Shown here one piece after another: positions 46,649 through 56,600 of a stretch of 64,000 bases of DNA. The notes under the pieces are model-generated. The model was not told where the DNA came from. It saw only the letters and a program-made list of their open reading frames with translations, and searched no databases. The DNA comes from CAVZCC01 sp963773765 (GTDB lineage Bacteria > Actinomycetota > Acidimicrobiia > Acidimicrobiales > Microtrichaceae), in assembly GCA_963773765.1 (NCBI GenBank), contig CAVZCC010000005.1:496001-560000 (forward strand), written 5' to 3'. How positions within the stretch are numbered: the first letter of the stretch is position 1; the number at the start of each line of letters is the position of its first letter. The translations under genes were made by a program, and so were the position numbers.

Positions 46649-47846
46649 GCCGTCCGCGCTGGTGCACCTGACCACGACCGACATCAGCCTGGAGCTGCTG
46701 CTCGGCCCCCAGCTGTCGGCGTTCGTCGACGCCGGCTACGAGGTCATCGGCGTGAGCGCACCGGGCCCGTTCGTCCCGGCGGATCGAGGCACGCGGGCGT
46801 CCGCCACGTCCCGCTCGGCAACGCCACCCGGTCGATGGCGCCGCACAAGGACCTGCTCGCCATCGGCGAGCTCCACCAGACTCTTCCGCCGACCTGCGCC
46901 CCGACATCGTGCACACCCACAACCCCAAGACCGGGGCTGTACGGCCGGATCGCGGCCCGGGCGGCGCGGGTGCCGGTCGTGGTCAACACGGTCCACGGCC
47001 TGTACGCCCTGCCCGAGGACGCCTGGCACGAAGCGGGCCGTCGTCTACGGCCTCGAACGGCTGGCCGTCGACCTGCTCGGACGCCGAGCTGGTCCAGAAC
47101 CCCGAGGACCTCGCCACGCTGCGCGACGGTGCTGCGCGAACCCGCCTCGCAAGCTGACGCTGCTGGGCAACGGCATCGACCTGGCGCGCTTCGGCCGACG
47201 GCCGCGACCGACGACGGAGCGTGCGGGCCAAGGTCCGGGCCGAGCTGGGCGTCGACGACCGACGCCGTCGTGGTCGGCGCCGTCGGCCGGCTGGTGCTGG
47301 AGAAGGGCTACGTCGAGCTGTTCGAGGCCTGGGAGCAGGTGCGGCAACGCCATCCCGGCGCGGTGCTGGTCGTGGTCGGGCCGACCGACGACGACAAGGC
47401 CGATGCGATGCCCGCCGACGTGATGCGACCGTGCCCGGCGCTCCGGCGTCCGGTTCCTGGGCATGCGCGACGACGTCGAGGCGCTCTACCTGGGCATGGA
47501 CCTGTACGTCCTGGCCTCGCACCGTGAGGGCTTCCCCCGCTCCGCCATGGAGGCCGCCGCAGCCGGCCTGCCGATCGTCGCGACCGACATCCGGGGCTGT
47601 CGCCAGGTCGTGGACGACGGGGTGACCGGCCTGCTCGTCCCGGCCCGTTCCCCGGCGGCGTTGACGGAGGCACTGGATGCGCTCATCTCCGACCGGGAGC
47701 GGCGGCATCGGATGGGCGGGGCCGCGGCGGAGCGGGCCCGCCGGGACTTCGACCAGCAGGCCGTGATCGACACGACGCTGCGGACGTACCATCGGCTCCT
47801 CCGGGACGCCGGACGCCCCGTCCCTGCCCCGAGCCCGACTCGATGA
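46645..47846 (+). CDS. GT4 glycosyltransferase, frameshifted
   Basis: HLTTTDISLELLLGPQLSAF, GYEVIGVSAPGPFVP, the HTHNPKTG loop, LLGNGIDLARF, GAVGRLVLEKGYVELFEAWE and, in the last frame, ASHREGFPRSAMEAAAAGLP (donor E-x7-E) give a complete GT4 enzyme. The N-terminal two-thirds needs many one-base removals, the last 130 residues (from about 47460) are clean. Ends ATGA with the phosphatase gene. Confidence 0.83.
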
Positions 47847-48439
47847 CCAGACCCGTGGCCGCCCCGAACCCGCTGTCCACCCGTCCGTTCCACCTGTTGG
47901 TCGTCTGCACGGCGAACCAGGCCCGGTCGCCACTGGGCGAGGTCATCGCCCGGGACGCCCTGACCCGACGCGGCATCGACGGGTGGGTCCGCTCCGCCGG
48001 CTTCTATCCGGGAGGCACCCCGGCCGCGTCCCACGCCGTCTCCGTGGCTGCCGACCTGGGGACTGGACCTGTCCCGCCACCTGAGCTGCGAGGTGGCCCC
48101 GGAACTGGTGCTGCCGGCCGACCTGGTGGTGACCATGCAGGTCTCCCACGTGCTGGACCTGGCCACCCGCTTCCCCGGGAGCGAGGCGTGGACCATGACC
48201 TTGAAGGAGTTGGCGCTGGCGGCGACGACGGGACCGATGTCGGTCGACGAGGTCCACGGCTGGGTCCGGGCCACCGCCGGCCGCCGACGGCCCCAGTCGC
48301 TGCTGAGCCGACCCGGACCTGGACGTGGTGGACCCCGCCGGTCGGGGTTCACGGGCGTTCCGCCGGACGGCGGACGAACTGACGGCGATTGTTCGGCCAG
48401 GTGTTCGACCGCTGGTTCGGGGAGCGGGCGCATGGGTAG
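47843..48439 (+). CDS. Low-molecular-weight protein-tyrosine phosphatase, three frameshifts
   Basis: The active-site loop C22-TANQA-R28-S, in LLVVCTANQARSPLGEV, is the C-x5-R signature of the LMW-PTP family. After shifts near 48060, 48308 and 48389, the general-acid loop region VDPAGRGSRAFRRTADEL and the end FGQVFDRWFGERAHG follow. In polysaccharide loci this enzyme normally dephosphorylates the BY-kinase. It is the last gene of the frameshift-dense block. Confidence 0.83.
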
Positions 48440-48457
48440 GTCGGGAAGGACATTACG

Positions 48458-50530
48458 GTGATCCCCGTGACGCAAGCGGTCGAGACGCTCCACGCTTCGC
48501 ATCCCTGCACCCTTCACCTGCCGCGGGTGCGAGTCGCTGTCGCTGGTGACCTCGACCGGTCCACCCGCCAAGCGCTCGTGGATCTCGAACGAGCCACTCC
48601 GGCGAACCCGGGCTGGTCCGAGCGGGAGGTCCGCTTGGAGCTGAAGCGCAGTTCCATCGGGATCGCCGTGACCATCGACGGCCGGGAAGCGACAACGGCC
48701 CGGTCCCGCAGGGACCTTGCCGACGCACTCGTCGGTGTGCTCAATCGCCTAGTGCTCGACACAGACCCCGCCCACCTGCATCTCCACGCCGCCTGTGTCG
48801 AACTCCGCGGTCCCGGCGTCCTTCTGGCCGGTCCGTCGGGAAGCGGGAAGTCGACGGTCACGACCGAGCTCCTCCGGCTCGGCGCCAGCTACCTGACGGA
48901 CGAGAGCCTGACGGTCCTGCCCGGGATCGCGAACCGTCTTCGGGTATCCGAAGCCCCTGACACTTAAGGACGGCGGAGCCGGGTTGGCGCCCGGAGTCGT
49001 ATTGCCCCCGGCGAGTGATACGGGACGGATCACTGTCCCGGCATCGACGTTCACCTGGTCACCAGCCGCACCACCATCGGTCTGATCATCTTCCCGCAAT
49101 ATCAAGCTCTGCGTCCGATGCGACTGACACCCGTCAGCGGTGCCGAAGCCACAGTCCAACTCCTCACCGACAGTCTCGACGCCGTGCGCATCGGCCCCGC
49201 CGCGGTCGACGCCATTGCGGTGCTCGTCAATGGCGCTCGATGCTGGACCCTCGAGTACCCCGACGCCACAAGCGCCGCTGAGCTCCTCTCCGAATTGGAC
49301 CCTGCGAATCGCCGTGGGTTGTCCGTCGTCCACAACCTCCGTCCACCAAGGGCCGTACGGGGCGGCCCGATCTCCTTCGTCCGGTTCGACGGAAGCGCTG
49401 CGTTGATCGACGCCAACACCAGGTCGGCCGTGCTGCTCACCGAGGCCGAGACCAGCACGCTGGAGGGCCGGGTGTGCGGCGACATGTCGACCACCTCTGA
49501 GCTGGACCGGCTCACCGACCTGGGCATCGATCTGCCACAACCAGACACCGTTCCACCTCCTCGGAGTCGTTGTGGCTACGGACTGCCTGGGAACCCCACC
49601 GAGTTGCCAATCGACTCAGCTCACCTCTGGCAATTGGCCGCCTCCGCCGGGCATGGCAACCACTCCGGGGTCGCCGCCGACCTGCTTGTCCGCGGCGGAG
49701 CCGACCGCACCGACTCCCGGGTCTCAGCAGTATTCGCCACCCACCACCGTGCCCAAGTCCAGTGCTCGTCGTTGGAGGCGCACCTGACGTCGATCGTGGC
49801 GACCCTCTCAACCCACCAGATAGAACCCTTGCTCGGCGGCCGACTCGCGCTCGCCTGGGACGGAATGCTCCCGCTCCACCTCACGGACTATGACTCGATC
49901 GACCTCGTCGTCGACCCCCGCCAGCGGCGTGATGCTACGCGGACGCTGGTTTCGCTGGGGTACTCGGTCGAGCCGTCCGATTCAGGCCCCACAACGCATA
50001 CCGACCCGACGGACTGCGGTTCAGACCGCCCGACCACGGTCAGGATCACGACATCGTTGGCGCCGACCGGCTTCCCACTCGCACCCGACACCCGGGACCT
50101 GCGCCGACGCGGAGTGCCAATTCAGTGTGACGGCAACTGGTATCTCGCTCTTCATCCAAACGACCGCTTCATCCAAGCCTGCGTCCGGCTTGCCCTGTCC
50201 CGCAGCGTGGACCCGGCCGCCGCCCGGGACGTTGCCGTGAGTGCTCCCCGGTCCAACGCACAGGTCACCGCGGTCATCAGCAAAGCGTGGTCATGGGGAC
50301 TGCTCGCAATCGTCCAACGCGCCTCGACCGAGGCAGACACACTCGTGGGGGGCATCCCTGCAGGCCTCCTTGCCGGGCCTGGGCGTCGCCCCGCCTCAGC
50401 GGTCCAGCGGGCGCTGCTGACCATGCATCGCCGCCACGGCCCTTCGCCCGCAGCCAAGGCCGTCGGACGCACGCTCGGCCGGATCGGTACCGGCACCCTC
50501 CGCCCACCGAAGCGCCGACGACGGCCGTGA
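48458..50530 (+). CDS. HprK-related kinase fused to PqqD-like and nucleotidyltransferase-like regions
   Basis: About 690 aa. GTG start with GGGAAGGA upstream. Residues 105-150 give LHLHAACVELRG, P-loop GPSGSGKS (125-132) and GASYLTDESL. The frame shifts at about 48942 into YPKPLTLKDGG and returns between about 49040 and 49080 before LIIFPQYQALRPMRLTPVSG; these are HprK-related kinase A features. With no stop or start it continues into a PqqD-like part (FVRFDGSAALIDANTRSAVL) and then a nucleotidyltransferase-like part (LALAWDGMLPLHLTDYDSID). This covalent fusion is unusual. It overlaps the next gene by GTGA. Confidence 0.75.
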
Positions 50531-51700
50531 GCACAGGCACCGGTCACGAGCCACCGGATCTCATCTGGCACAGCGCCAGACCATGGTTCCGGAGCGCGTT
50601 CGGCCAGCAGTCCGGCATGGTCGTCGAGTCCATGGTCCGGGCCGGGTATCGAGTGCTGTCGTCATCGAACGAAGTGCCTGACGTGCCAGCGATCCCCGGT
50701 GTGACGTATGTGTCGGCGCCGATGCTGTCGGGTGCTTCATTGCGGGCCAACGCCATTCAGGCGTTCGAAGGGACTGATCGGGCCCCCCGGGCCATCGCCT
50801 TTACCAACCTTGAGTCGATCTCGGATGACGCGTGCGAGGGTGTCGAGCTCGCCTTCTGGGTCCCGTTCAACTTCTCCCCTCCGCCGCCGGCACTGCTGTG
50901 GTACCTCGACCAGAGGCCCATCAGCGTCCTCTCCCTGACCCGCTGGGCCCAGGGCGCCCTGGCTGAGCACGGCGTCCGCAGCACCTACATCCCCCACGGC
51001 GTCGACCGGGACGTTTTCCGCACCGGTGCCTGGAGTTCGGGAGGAGACGCGAGCATCGCTCGGGCTCCCCCAGGATGCCTTTGTAGTTGGCGTTGTCGCG
51101 GTGAACAACGAGTGGTTCGGGAACCGCAAGAGCCTGCCCGAGGTCCTCGCGGCGTTCACCGAGTTCGCTCGGACACACGACGACGCGTGCCTTTACCTGC
51201 ACTGCGACCTCCGCGGCGACTACCTGGGTGGTATCGACCTCGCCGCCGTCGGTCACGAGCTCGGCACTCCAACCGAACGGGTCTTCGTGACGGTCCCCGA
51301 GGACTACCGAGCAGGCCTGACCCGGGAGCGCATGGCGGAGATCTACCAAACGTTCGATGTGCTGATGACACCGTCAGCGGGCGAGGGTTTCGGTGTGCCC
51401 GTGATAGAGGCGCAGGCCTGTGGCGTGCCGGTCATCGTATCCAACTGGTGTTCACAACCCGAGCTGGTTGGAGCTGGTTGGGGGGTGGGCGGCCAGCGCC
51501 GGTGGGCACCCTGGGTGAACGCTTGGCAGTTCACACCGAGCATCCCGGACCTCGTGGAATCGCTCAACAGTGCCTACAACGCACCGCGACCGCCCCTGGC
51601 AGCAGCGCGGAAGTTCACCCGCACCTACGACCACGACGAGCTGTTCCGGACCCGCTGGATGCCGTGGCTCGAGCAGTGGGCCGGGCCCCCCCAGGCTTGA
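50527..51700 (+). CDS. GT4-like glycosyltransferase, one frameshift
   Basis: About 390 aa. N-terminal LIWHSARPWFRSAFGQQSGM, YIPHGVDRDVF, then after one extra base near 51032 REETRASLGLPQDAFVVGVV, NNEWFGNRKSLPEVLAAFTE and donor motif PSAGEGFGVPVIEAQACGVP. The N-terminal domain is shorter than usual. It is translationally coupled to the kinase fusion, so it may glycosylate the same target; that is inference. Confidence 0.83.
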
Positions 51701-51772
51701 CCGGTGCCCGACCGGCCGGCACCCGGCGCTGCCACCCGTGCGACCCTCCAGGTGATGCCGTATCCTGAACGG

Positions 51773-52225
51773 ATGCTGGAGGCAGGCGAACTCATACCGG
51801 ACTTCGAGCTCGTGGACCACGACGGGAACAGCGTGCGATCGAGCGATCTGGCGGGCCACTGGACCTTGCTGTATTGGTATCCCAAGGCGGACACGCCGGG
51901 CTGCACGGCTCAGGCCCAGGGCCTAAGAGACCAGATCGAGGCATTTGAGGACTTGGACTGCGTTGTGTACGGGGCATCCTTCGATGATCCCGGCGACAAC
52001 AGCTCGTTCCGTGGGAAGTACGACTTGCGCTTCACACTGCTGTCCGACCGGAATCATGAGGTCGCGGTCGCTTTCGGCGTCGTGCCGGACGCGGACTCGT
52101 CCCACGCCCGCCGCGTCGCACACCTCATCCGACCGGACGGCCTCGTGGCAGTACGCTACTTGGTGGAAGATCCCGAGTTCTTTGCAGAGTCGGTGCTGGA
52201 CGACCTCGAGCGTCTCACGGTGTGA
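51773..52225 (+). CDS. Peroxiredoxin (AhpC/TSA, PrxQ/BCP type)
   Basis: About 150 aa from the ATG giving MLEAGELIPDFELVDHDGNS; ATG 51755 and GTG 51752 are alternatives. The catalytic loop is YPKADTPGCTAQAQGLRD with the peroxidatic Cys. The position five residues later, where PrxQ often has its resolving Cys, is Gln, so it may be a 1-Cys enzyme or use a partner thiol. TATCCT lies six bases before the ATG. It may protect Fe(II) oxygenases of the island from peroxide. Confidence 0.87.
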   Translation: MLEAGELIPDFELVDHDGNSVRSSDLAGHWTLLYWYPKADTPGCTAQAQGLRDQIEAFEDLDCVVYGASFDDPGDNSSFRGKYDLRFTLLSDRNHEVAVAFGVVPDADSSHARRVAHLIRPDGLVAVRYLVEDPEFFAESVLDDLERLTV

Positions 52226-53297
52226 GCGTCTGACACCACCCTGATCTCCGGCGCGAGCACACCCCGACGCCGAGACGATGTCGCGACAGTGCTGGTCGGT
52301 GACCGCGTAGTGATCGGTGGGGAATGGGTCGGACGCCTGGTCACGCTCGATCCGGTCAGCGGCGTTGTGTGGGAGCACCTGGATGGTGTCACTCCGATCG
52401 CCCAGCTCGCACTGGATGTGGCCGCCGCCACGGGTCGTCTCGAGGACGACGTACAGGTCGACCTCGTCAAACTAGTCCGAGCACTCGCCGCAGATGGGTT
52501 CCTCGCTGACGTCGAGCCGCCGCAACGACCGATTCCGCGACGTGTGAACATTCCGGTGCCGGTGGACTCGTGTGTCGGCAAGCGCATCGGGCTGGGGCGC
52601 GCCGACATTGCCCAGGTCGAGCCGACCCACGCCACGCCGTTCCGCTTCGGGTGCACCGTCGGCGGGGTCGTCGATGACCTGGCTGCCCGGCTCGATACCG
52701 TCCCAGTCGATGACGAGGCGCTGGAGACTCTGGTTCTCAGGGCGGCCCCCTCGACAGGTGGGCGTAAGCGGCTCCAACAGCTATTCGACACCTTCGGCAA
52801 CCTCCTGTGGGCGAGCCGGGATATCGATGCCGCCTACTCTGCGCTCCGGCGGACCATCAGCGCCCGCTTACTCATTGACGACGGCTCACCATGGATCGAC
52901 GCCACCACCCTCGTGGCTGGTGACGCAATGGTTCTCATCCACCCTTCGCTACGACACCAGGTCCTCGGCGCTCTCCGGCCGGTGCTGGAACGCCAAGGCA
53001 TCGTCTGCGGACCCGGGACCCTGTTCCGACTCACGGGAGCGTCCACAGTCGCAACCGCTCAGGACCTGTTCGGAGCAGACCCATTGAGTTGGCGCTGTCG
53101 TCGGCCTCCTGGCGCCGAGGGAACTTCATGACGTCGCCCGGTACCGCTCCGCACTGCACCTAGCACGCACCTGGGACCAGGTACATCTCGACGCGATGCT
53201 CCGGCTCATGGACGCGACCCCGTTCATCCAGGTCGACCACGAGTACACACTGGCGCAGTTGGCACATGCCATCACGAGCGCCCTCGGCAGCCGGTGA
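52222..53297 (+). CDS. PqqD-like domain fused to a degenerate HprK-like kinase
   Basis: Clean frame from GTG 52289; similarity to PqqD begins earlier, at RRRDDVATVLVGDR, so I place the start at GTG 52222 (GTGA overlap with the peroxiredoxin stop) with one extra base near 52231. N-terminal WVGRLVTLDPVSGVVWEHLD and KLVRALAADGFLADV form the PqqD part. Further on, SPWIDATTLVAGDAMVLIHP aligns by eye with the kinase segment before its P-loop, but GPSGSGKS is replaced by HPSLRHQV. After a shift near 53085 the end is VGLLAPRELHDVARYRSALH to ITSALGSR. The stop abuts the convergent gene exactly. Confidence 0.6.
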
Positions 53298-54565
53298 TCA
53301 GGATTCGATCGATACGAGGCCGAGCGAAAACAGGCGCTCAACCGCACGCGCCGCGGACATCGGGTCACCGGCGGGACAGTCCGTCACCAACGACGACACC
53401 GTCACCGGGCGACCGTCCAAGAGCCGAGGGAAGATGTCAATGAGGTGGTCCGACGTATGGACGGCGCACCCCGCGGCCACGAGCCACCATCCGCCGCCAT
53501 CAGCGCCCAGGTTCGACAGCCCGCCGGGGAACCGCCCGCGAACAGAGCACCGAGTCCACGACTTGAGGTCCCGAGGATAGGCAGACCGGGGGGGATTCGG
53601 ACGGGGCGCTGGCCGAAGCACCCCGCGTGTCCACACGAATGCCTCTGCTGCAGTGCCGTCTGCGTGGAGGGCTCCGATCTCAGCCAGGAGATGATCGGTG
53701 GGGTCGACGGGGTGATCCTCCCCATAGGCAGATGCCGGCGCATGCAGGTCGAACGGCACATCGCCACGCAGTCGCGGCCAGTGGCCACCCTTGCGAGCGC
53801 TGAAGAGCAACACGTCGTCGTTCGTGGGTTTGGTCACGGCAATCACCACGGCCAGGCCATCGGCGTCCGAGGACAGGTGCACCAGCGAGGTCACGGTGAG
53901 GGCCGAGCCCGGCGCCACCGTCACCGGTGCCGTAGCGTCGTCCATCGCTACGTCGAACGAGCCCGCCACCGGGAAGACTGTGAAGTGATTGGCGGACCCC
54001 AAGGCGGTCGACCCTGCCGGCATGCCCCCCGAAATGATCACGACCGAGGTATGGGCACCCATCGCCAGGGCAACGTCGTCGCACAGGTCGGCGAGGACCG
54101 TCGAAAAGCGCGTGGCCCGGAGGAGCACCAAACCGCCCTCGCATCCCGCGATCAGGCACCGCTGGGCCGTCGGCGCTGCGTCGGATGATGCCGTCCACGG
54201 GAGGGCTGGGCCAAGCATCCGATGCTCCACGAACTCGGAACCGTCGCCCTCAACCAAGTAGGTCAGCGCGCCCTGATCACCTGCGTTGGACGCAACCGTC
54301 AGAACAGCTCGCAGTTCGGCCTCCGACGGCAGAATCACACCCGGCTGCGATCGCCCGGGACGGAGCCATGCGGTCCGTTCCACCGTGGCTGCGCGTGCAC
54401 TGACCCAGGCCTCGGTCAGGCTGGCCAACGGCGGGTCCAGACCCAACCGAGGCATGTGGTTCTGCTGCAGCCCGAGCACTTCTCCGATCCCAGAACACGC
54501 TCGCTCCGCCCTGACCGGGGCGTGAAGGTCGGCACCGTCTCCTCAGCGTTCGCGTCGGCTGTCAC
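53298..54565 (-). CDS. Degenerate JmjC/cupin-4-like protein (no iron ligands)
   Basis: About 420 aa from GTG 54563-54565, with one shift near 54500 joining TADANAEETVPTF to VLGLQQNHMPRLGLDPPLAS. I do not recognise a family by motif, but RFSTVLADLCDDVALAMGAH, GSANHFTVFPVAGSFDVAMD and LTVTSLVHLSSDADGLAVVI fall in the same order and spacing as the iron-binding core of the JmjC protein at 56597. The H-x-D of the active enzyme is absent. The C-terminus, FPRLLDGRPVTVSSLVTDCP, looks like a winged helix. Likely a catalytically dead partner. Confidence 0.6.
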
Positions 54566-54816
54566 GTCACCTGCTCCAGGACGCCCTCGCCCTCCAGAAC
54601 CCCAAGGCATCGAACCACCTCTTCTGCCGAAGCCCGACCGGCGTCGACGACGGCGTCAGTGAGGTCCGCCATCAGGATCGGCCGCGCGGAAGCGAGGTAG
54701 ATAGCCTCCTCCGCTCCTGTGAGCACCCTGAACCCACCGGAACCACGGAGCACCATCGTCCCGTCGGCCACCGGTCGGGTTCGGGCCGGAGCGCGTCGCC
54801 AGCTCGTTCCGGTCAC
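54562..54816 (-). CDS. Small PqqD-like (winged-helix) protein
   Basis: 84 aa from the GTG overlapping the upstream stop (GTGA) and ending in a GTGA overlap with the next gene. Core VADGTMVLRGSGGFRVLTGA, EEAIYLASARPILMADLTDA and VVRCLGVLEGEGVLEQV: strands, then helices, in the PqqD/RRE pattern. Such domains bind a leader segment of a substrate and deliver it to enzymes. Too short for firm family assignment. Confidence 0.6.
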   Translation of the reverse strand: MTGTSWRRAPARTRPVADGTMVLRGSGGFRVLTGAEEAIYLASARPILMADLTDAVVDAGRASAEEVVRCLGVLEGEGVLEQVT

Positions 54817-55368
54817 CGGAACGCCGGCCCGTAGGCGTGGGCCAGCAGGGCAACGACCTGCTCGCCTTCCGCCAACTGGAAGTGCGGAGACATGAACGAC
54901 GGGAACATCACGGCCACTCCCGGGCGCAGCACCGTCTCCTTCTCGAACGTCGGCACCTGGAGTGCGCACATTCCCGTCGAGGTGGACACTGCGAGAGGGA
55001 TGACGACGGCGAGCTTTCGCGTTGAGTGACCCGAAAGCAGCCCGGGCGCAGTCACTCCGGGAACGACCGTCACGTGGGACCATTCCGAGGCGTCGTCGAT
55101 CGAGCCCAGAGCGAATCGGAAGAAGCTCGAGTTTGCCTCCTCGACCGCAGCGACGAGCCGGTCCTCCAGGGTGGCAACAGCCTCTGCCGGCAGGACACCG
55201 CCACCGGACAACGCCTCGAGTTCCTCGTCCATCAGAACCTGTGATGAGGCGATGCCGACCACGTACGGGTTGCCAAGGAACTGCAGTGGACGGCCCAGCG
55301 CGAGAAGGCGCGCCGGTGCTCTCGTCGGGTGTTGGGTTTCCCTCGTCTGGCGTGTTCTGGTCGGCCAT
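54813..55368 (-). CDS. Degenerate 2OG-Fe(II) oxygenase-like protein
   Basis: About 184 aa, ATG 55366-55368 preceded by CGAGGATCAC. One shift near 55315 joins an acidic N-terminus to GRPLQFLGNPYVVGIASSQV. The C-terminal half, STRKLAVVIPLAVSTSTGMC to LLAHAYGPAFR, parallels the PKHD enzyme just upstream (TRKLSYSLQLSDPAT to VGWIHGPTFR). The H-x-D iron pair and the 2OG-binding arginine of that enzyme have no counterpart; only the distal His (SPHFQLA) may remain. Probably inactive as an oxygenase. Confidence 0.6.
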
Positions 55369-55394
55369 GTGATCCTCGAATCAGGGGCGGGTCG

Positions 55395-55984
55395 TCAGCG
55401 GAAGGTGGGTCCGTGGATCCAACCCACGATGGCGCACCGGCGCCCTTCGTAGACTGGGACCACCTCATGGACGGCCAATGAGGAGAAGATGGTCAACGAC
55501 CCCTGGTCACGGGCGCCGGTCGTGAACTGGCCACCCAGCACGAGGTCGCCGCCCCGGTACGTCGCGGGGTCGGACAACTGCAGTGAGTAGGAGAGCTTGC
55601 GGGTGGGGCCCTGTTCGCCCGCGTCCATGTGGGCTTTGAAATGGTCCTGAACGTTGCCTTCGTACAACAGCACAGAAGGGTGGTCGCTCTTGCGGAACCC
55701 GGTCAGGTCGTAGCGCCACAGCCGGGCATTCGCCTCGGCCAGTGCCTCAATGATCGGCGCCATCGGCCAGCCATCGGCGAGGATCGGGAGCGGCTGGCTC
55801 AGGACCGAGCGCACGTCGGGATTCACCGTTCCGTAGGAGTTGTCAGCTTCCGTGACGCGGGCCGACTTCCAGGCGGTGTCGTCGAGCAAGGACAGAACGC
55901 GCTCCACTGGGCCGGAGTGAAGAGCCGTCGGGTGTCCACGGCCAGGAACTGAGTAGTGGCCGATGGGCCCAAGGTTCGGGCCAC
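55395..55984 (-). CDS. 2OG-Fe(II) dioxygenase, PKHD/prolyl-4-hydroxylase type
   Basis: About 197 aa from GTG 55982-55984, with a base lost near 55912 (TPAQ-VERVLSLLDDTAWKSA when restored). Iron ligands are H and D of DHFKAHMDAGEQGP and H of SSLAVHEVVPV; the 2OG arginine is in VPVYEGRRCAIVGWIHGP. The VGWIHGP-FR ending is typical of PKHD hydroxylases. Catalytic set complete, so it should hydroxylate a residue on a protein or small molecule. Confidence 0.85.
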
Positions 55985-55985
55985 C

Positions 55986-56600
55986 TCAGGCCTTCCTCTC
56001 CGACGGCAAGCCCAAGTAGGCGCGCCGGTCGAACACCTCGGCACCGAAAGGACCCTTGGCCGACACGAAGTGCAGGAAGGTCTGGGCGTACCAGTCCACG
56101 GGGCATTCCTCGCGCCAGTGGCGGAGTTCGCAACCCTGGTAGAGCGCAGCGTCGCCGGGGCCGAGCTCGAACGACCGCGGGACTCCTTCGCGGTCGGCGA
56201 ACCAGACAGGCCACGGCTCCGGCGTTGCAGCGGCCACATGCACCGTCAGGCTGTGCTCGCAGGCAGGGCGGTCGCGGTGCGGTACCAGTTCCTGCCCACG
56301 AAAGTAGACACGGACGAAGCTATAGGTGGGGGCGACAGTCTCGCCTACCACCTCGCACATGGTCGGAACGAGCGACGCCATCACGGTGTCGAACAGCGGA
56401 TCGCCGTAGAGGACGAGAGCCTCGTCGACCTGGTTCTGGTCGTTGTGCATCCGGCCGATGTGACCCATCAGATTGAGGTAGGCGGCCAGCAAGCCGATCG
56501 ACTCCTCGCCCAGGAGACCGCGGAGCAGGACCATGCCATCGTCCCGGTAGCGGATGGCCCGGTCCACCCTTCCAGTACTGCTCCCAGGCGGGGCGTTCAT
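55986..56600 (-). CDS. 2OG-Fe(II) oxygenase, prolyl-4-hydroxylase-like
   Basis: 204 aa, ATG overlapping the JmjC stop (ATGA). Core YSFVRVYFRGQELVPHRDRP gives H-x-D, and CELRHWREECPVDWYAQTFL gives the distal His. A valine/phenylalanine-rich double-stranded beta-helix lies between. Clean frame. Substrate unknown; context points to the Tat protein two genes upstream. Confidence 0.78.
   Translation of the reverse strand: MNAPPGSSTGRVDRAIRYRDDGMVLLRGLLGEESIGLLAAYLNLMGHIGRMHNDQNQVDEALVLYGDPLFDTVMASLVPTMCEVVGETVAPTYSFVRVYFRGQELVPHRDRPACEHSLTVHVAAATPEPWPVWFADREGVPRSFELGPGDAALYQGCELRHWREECPVDWYAQTFLHFVSAKGPFGAEVFDRRAYLGLPSERKA

Noticed and set aside
42482..48439. A run of true pseudogenes
   Set aside because: Catalytic motifs are all preserved in local frames and almost only insertions are needed, which points to sequence error.
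53298..54565. A second active JmjC oxygenase
   Set aside because: The H-x-D pair is absent at the aligned site, so activity is unlikely.
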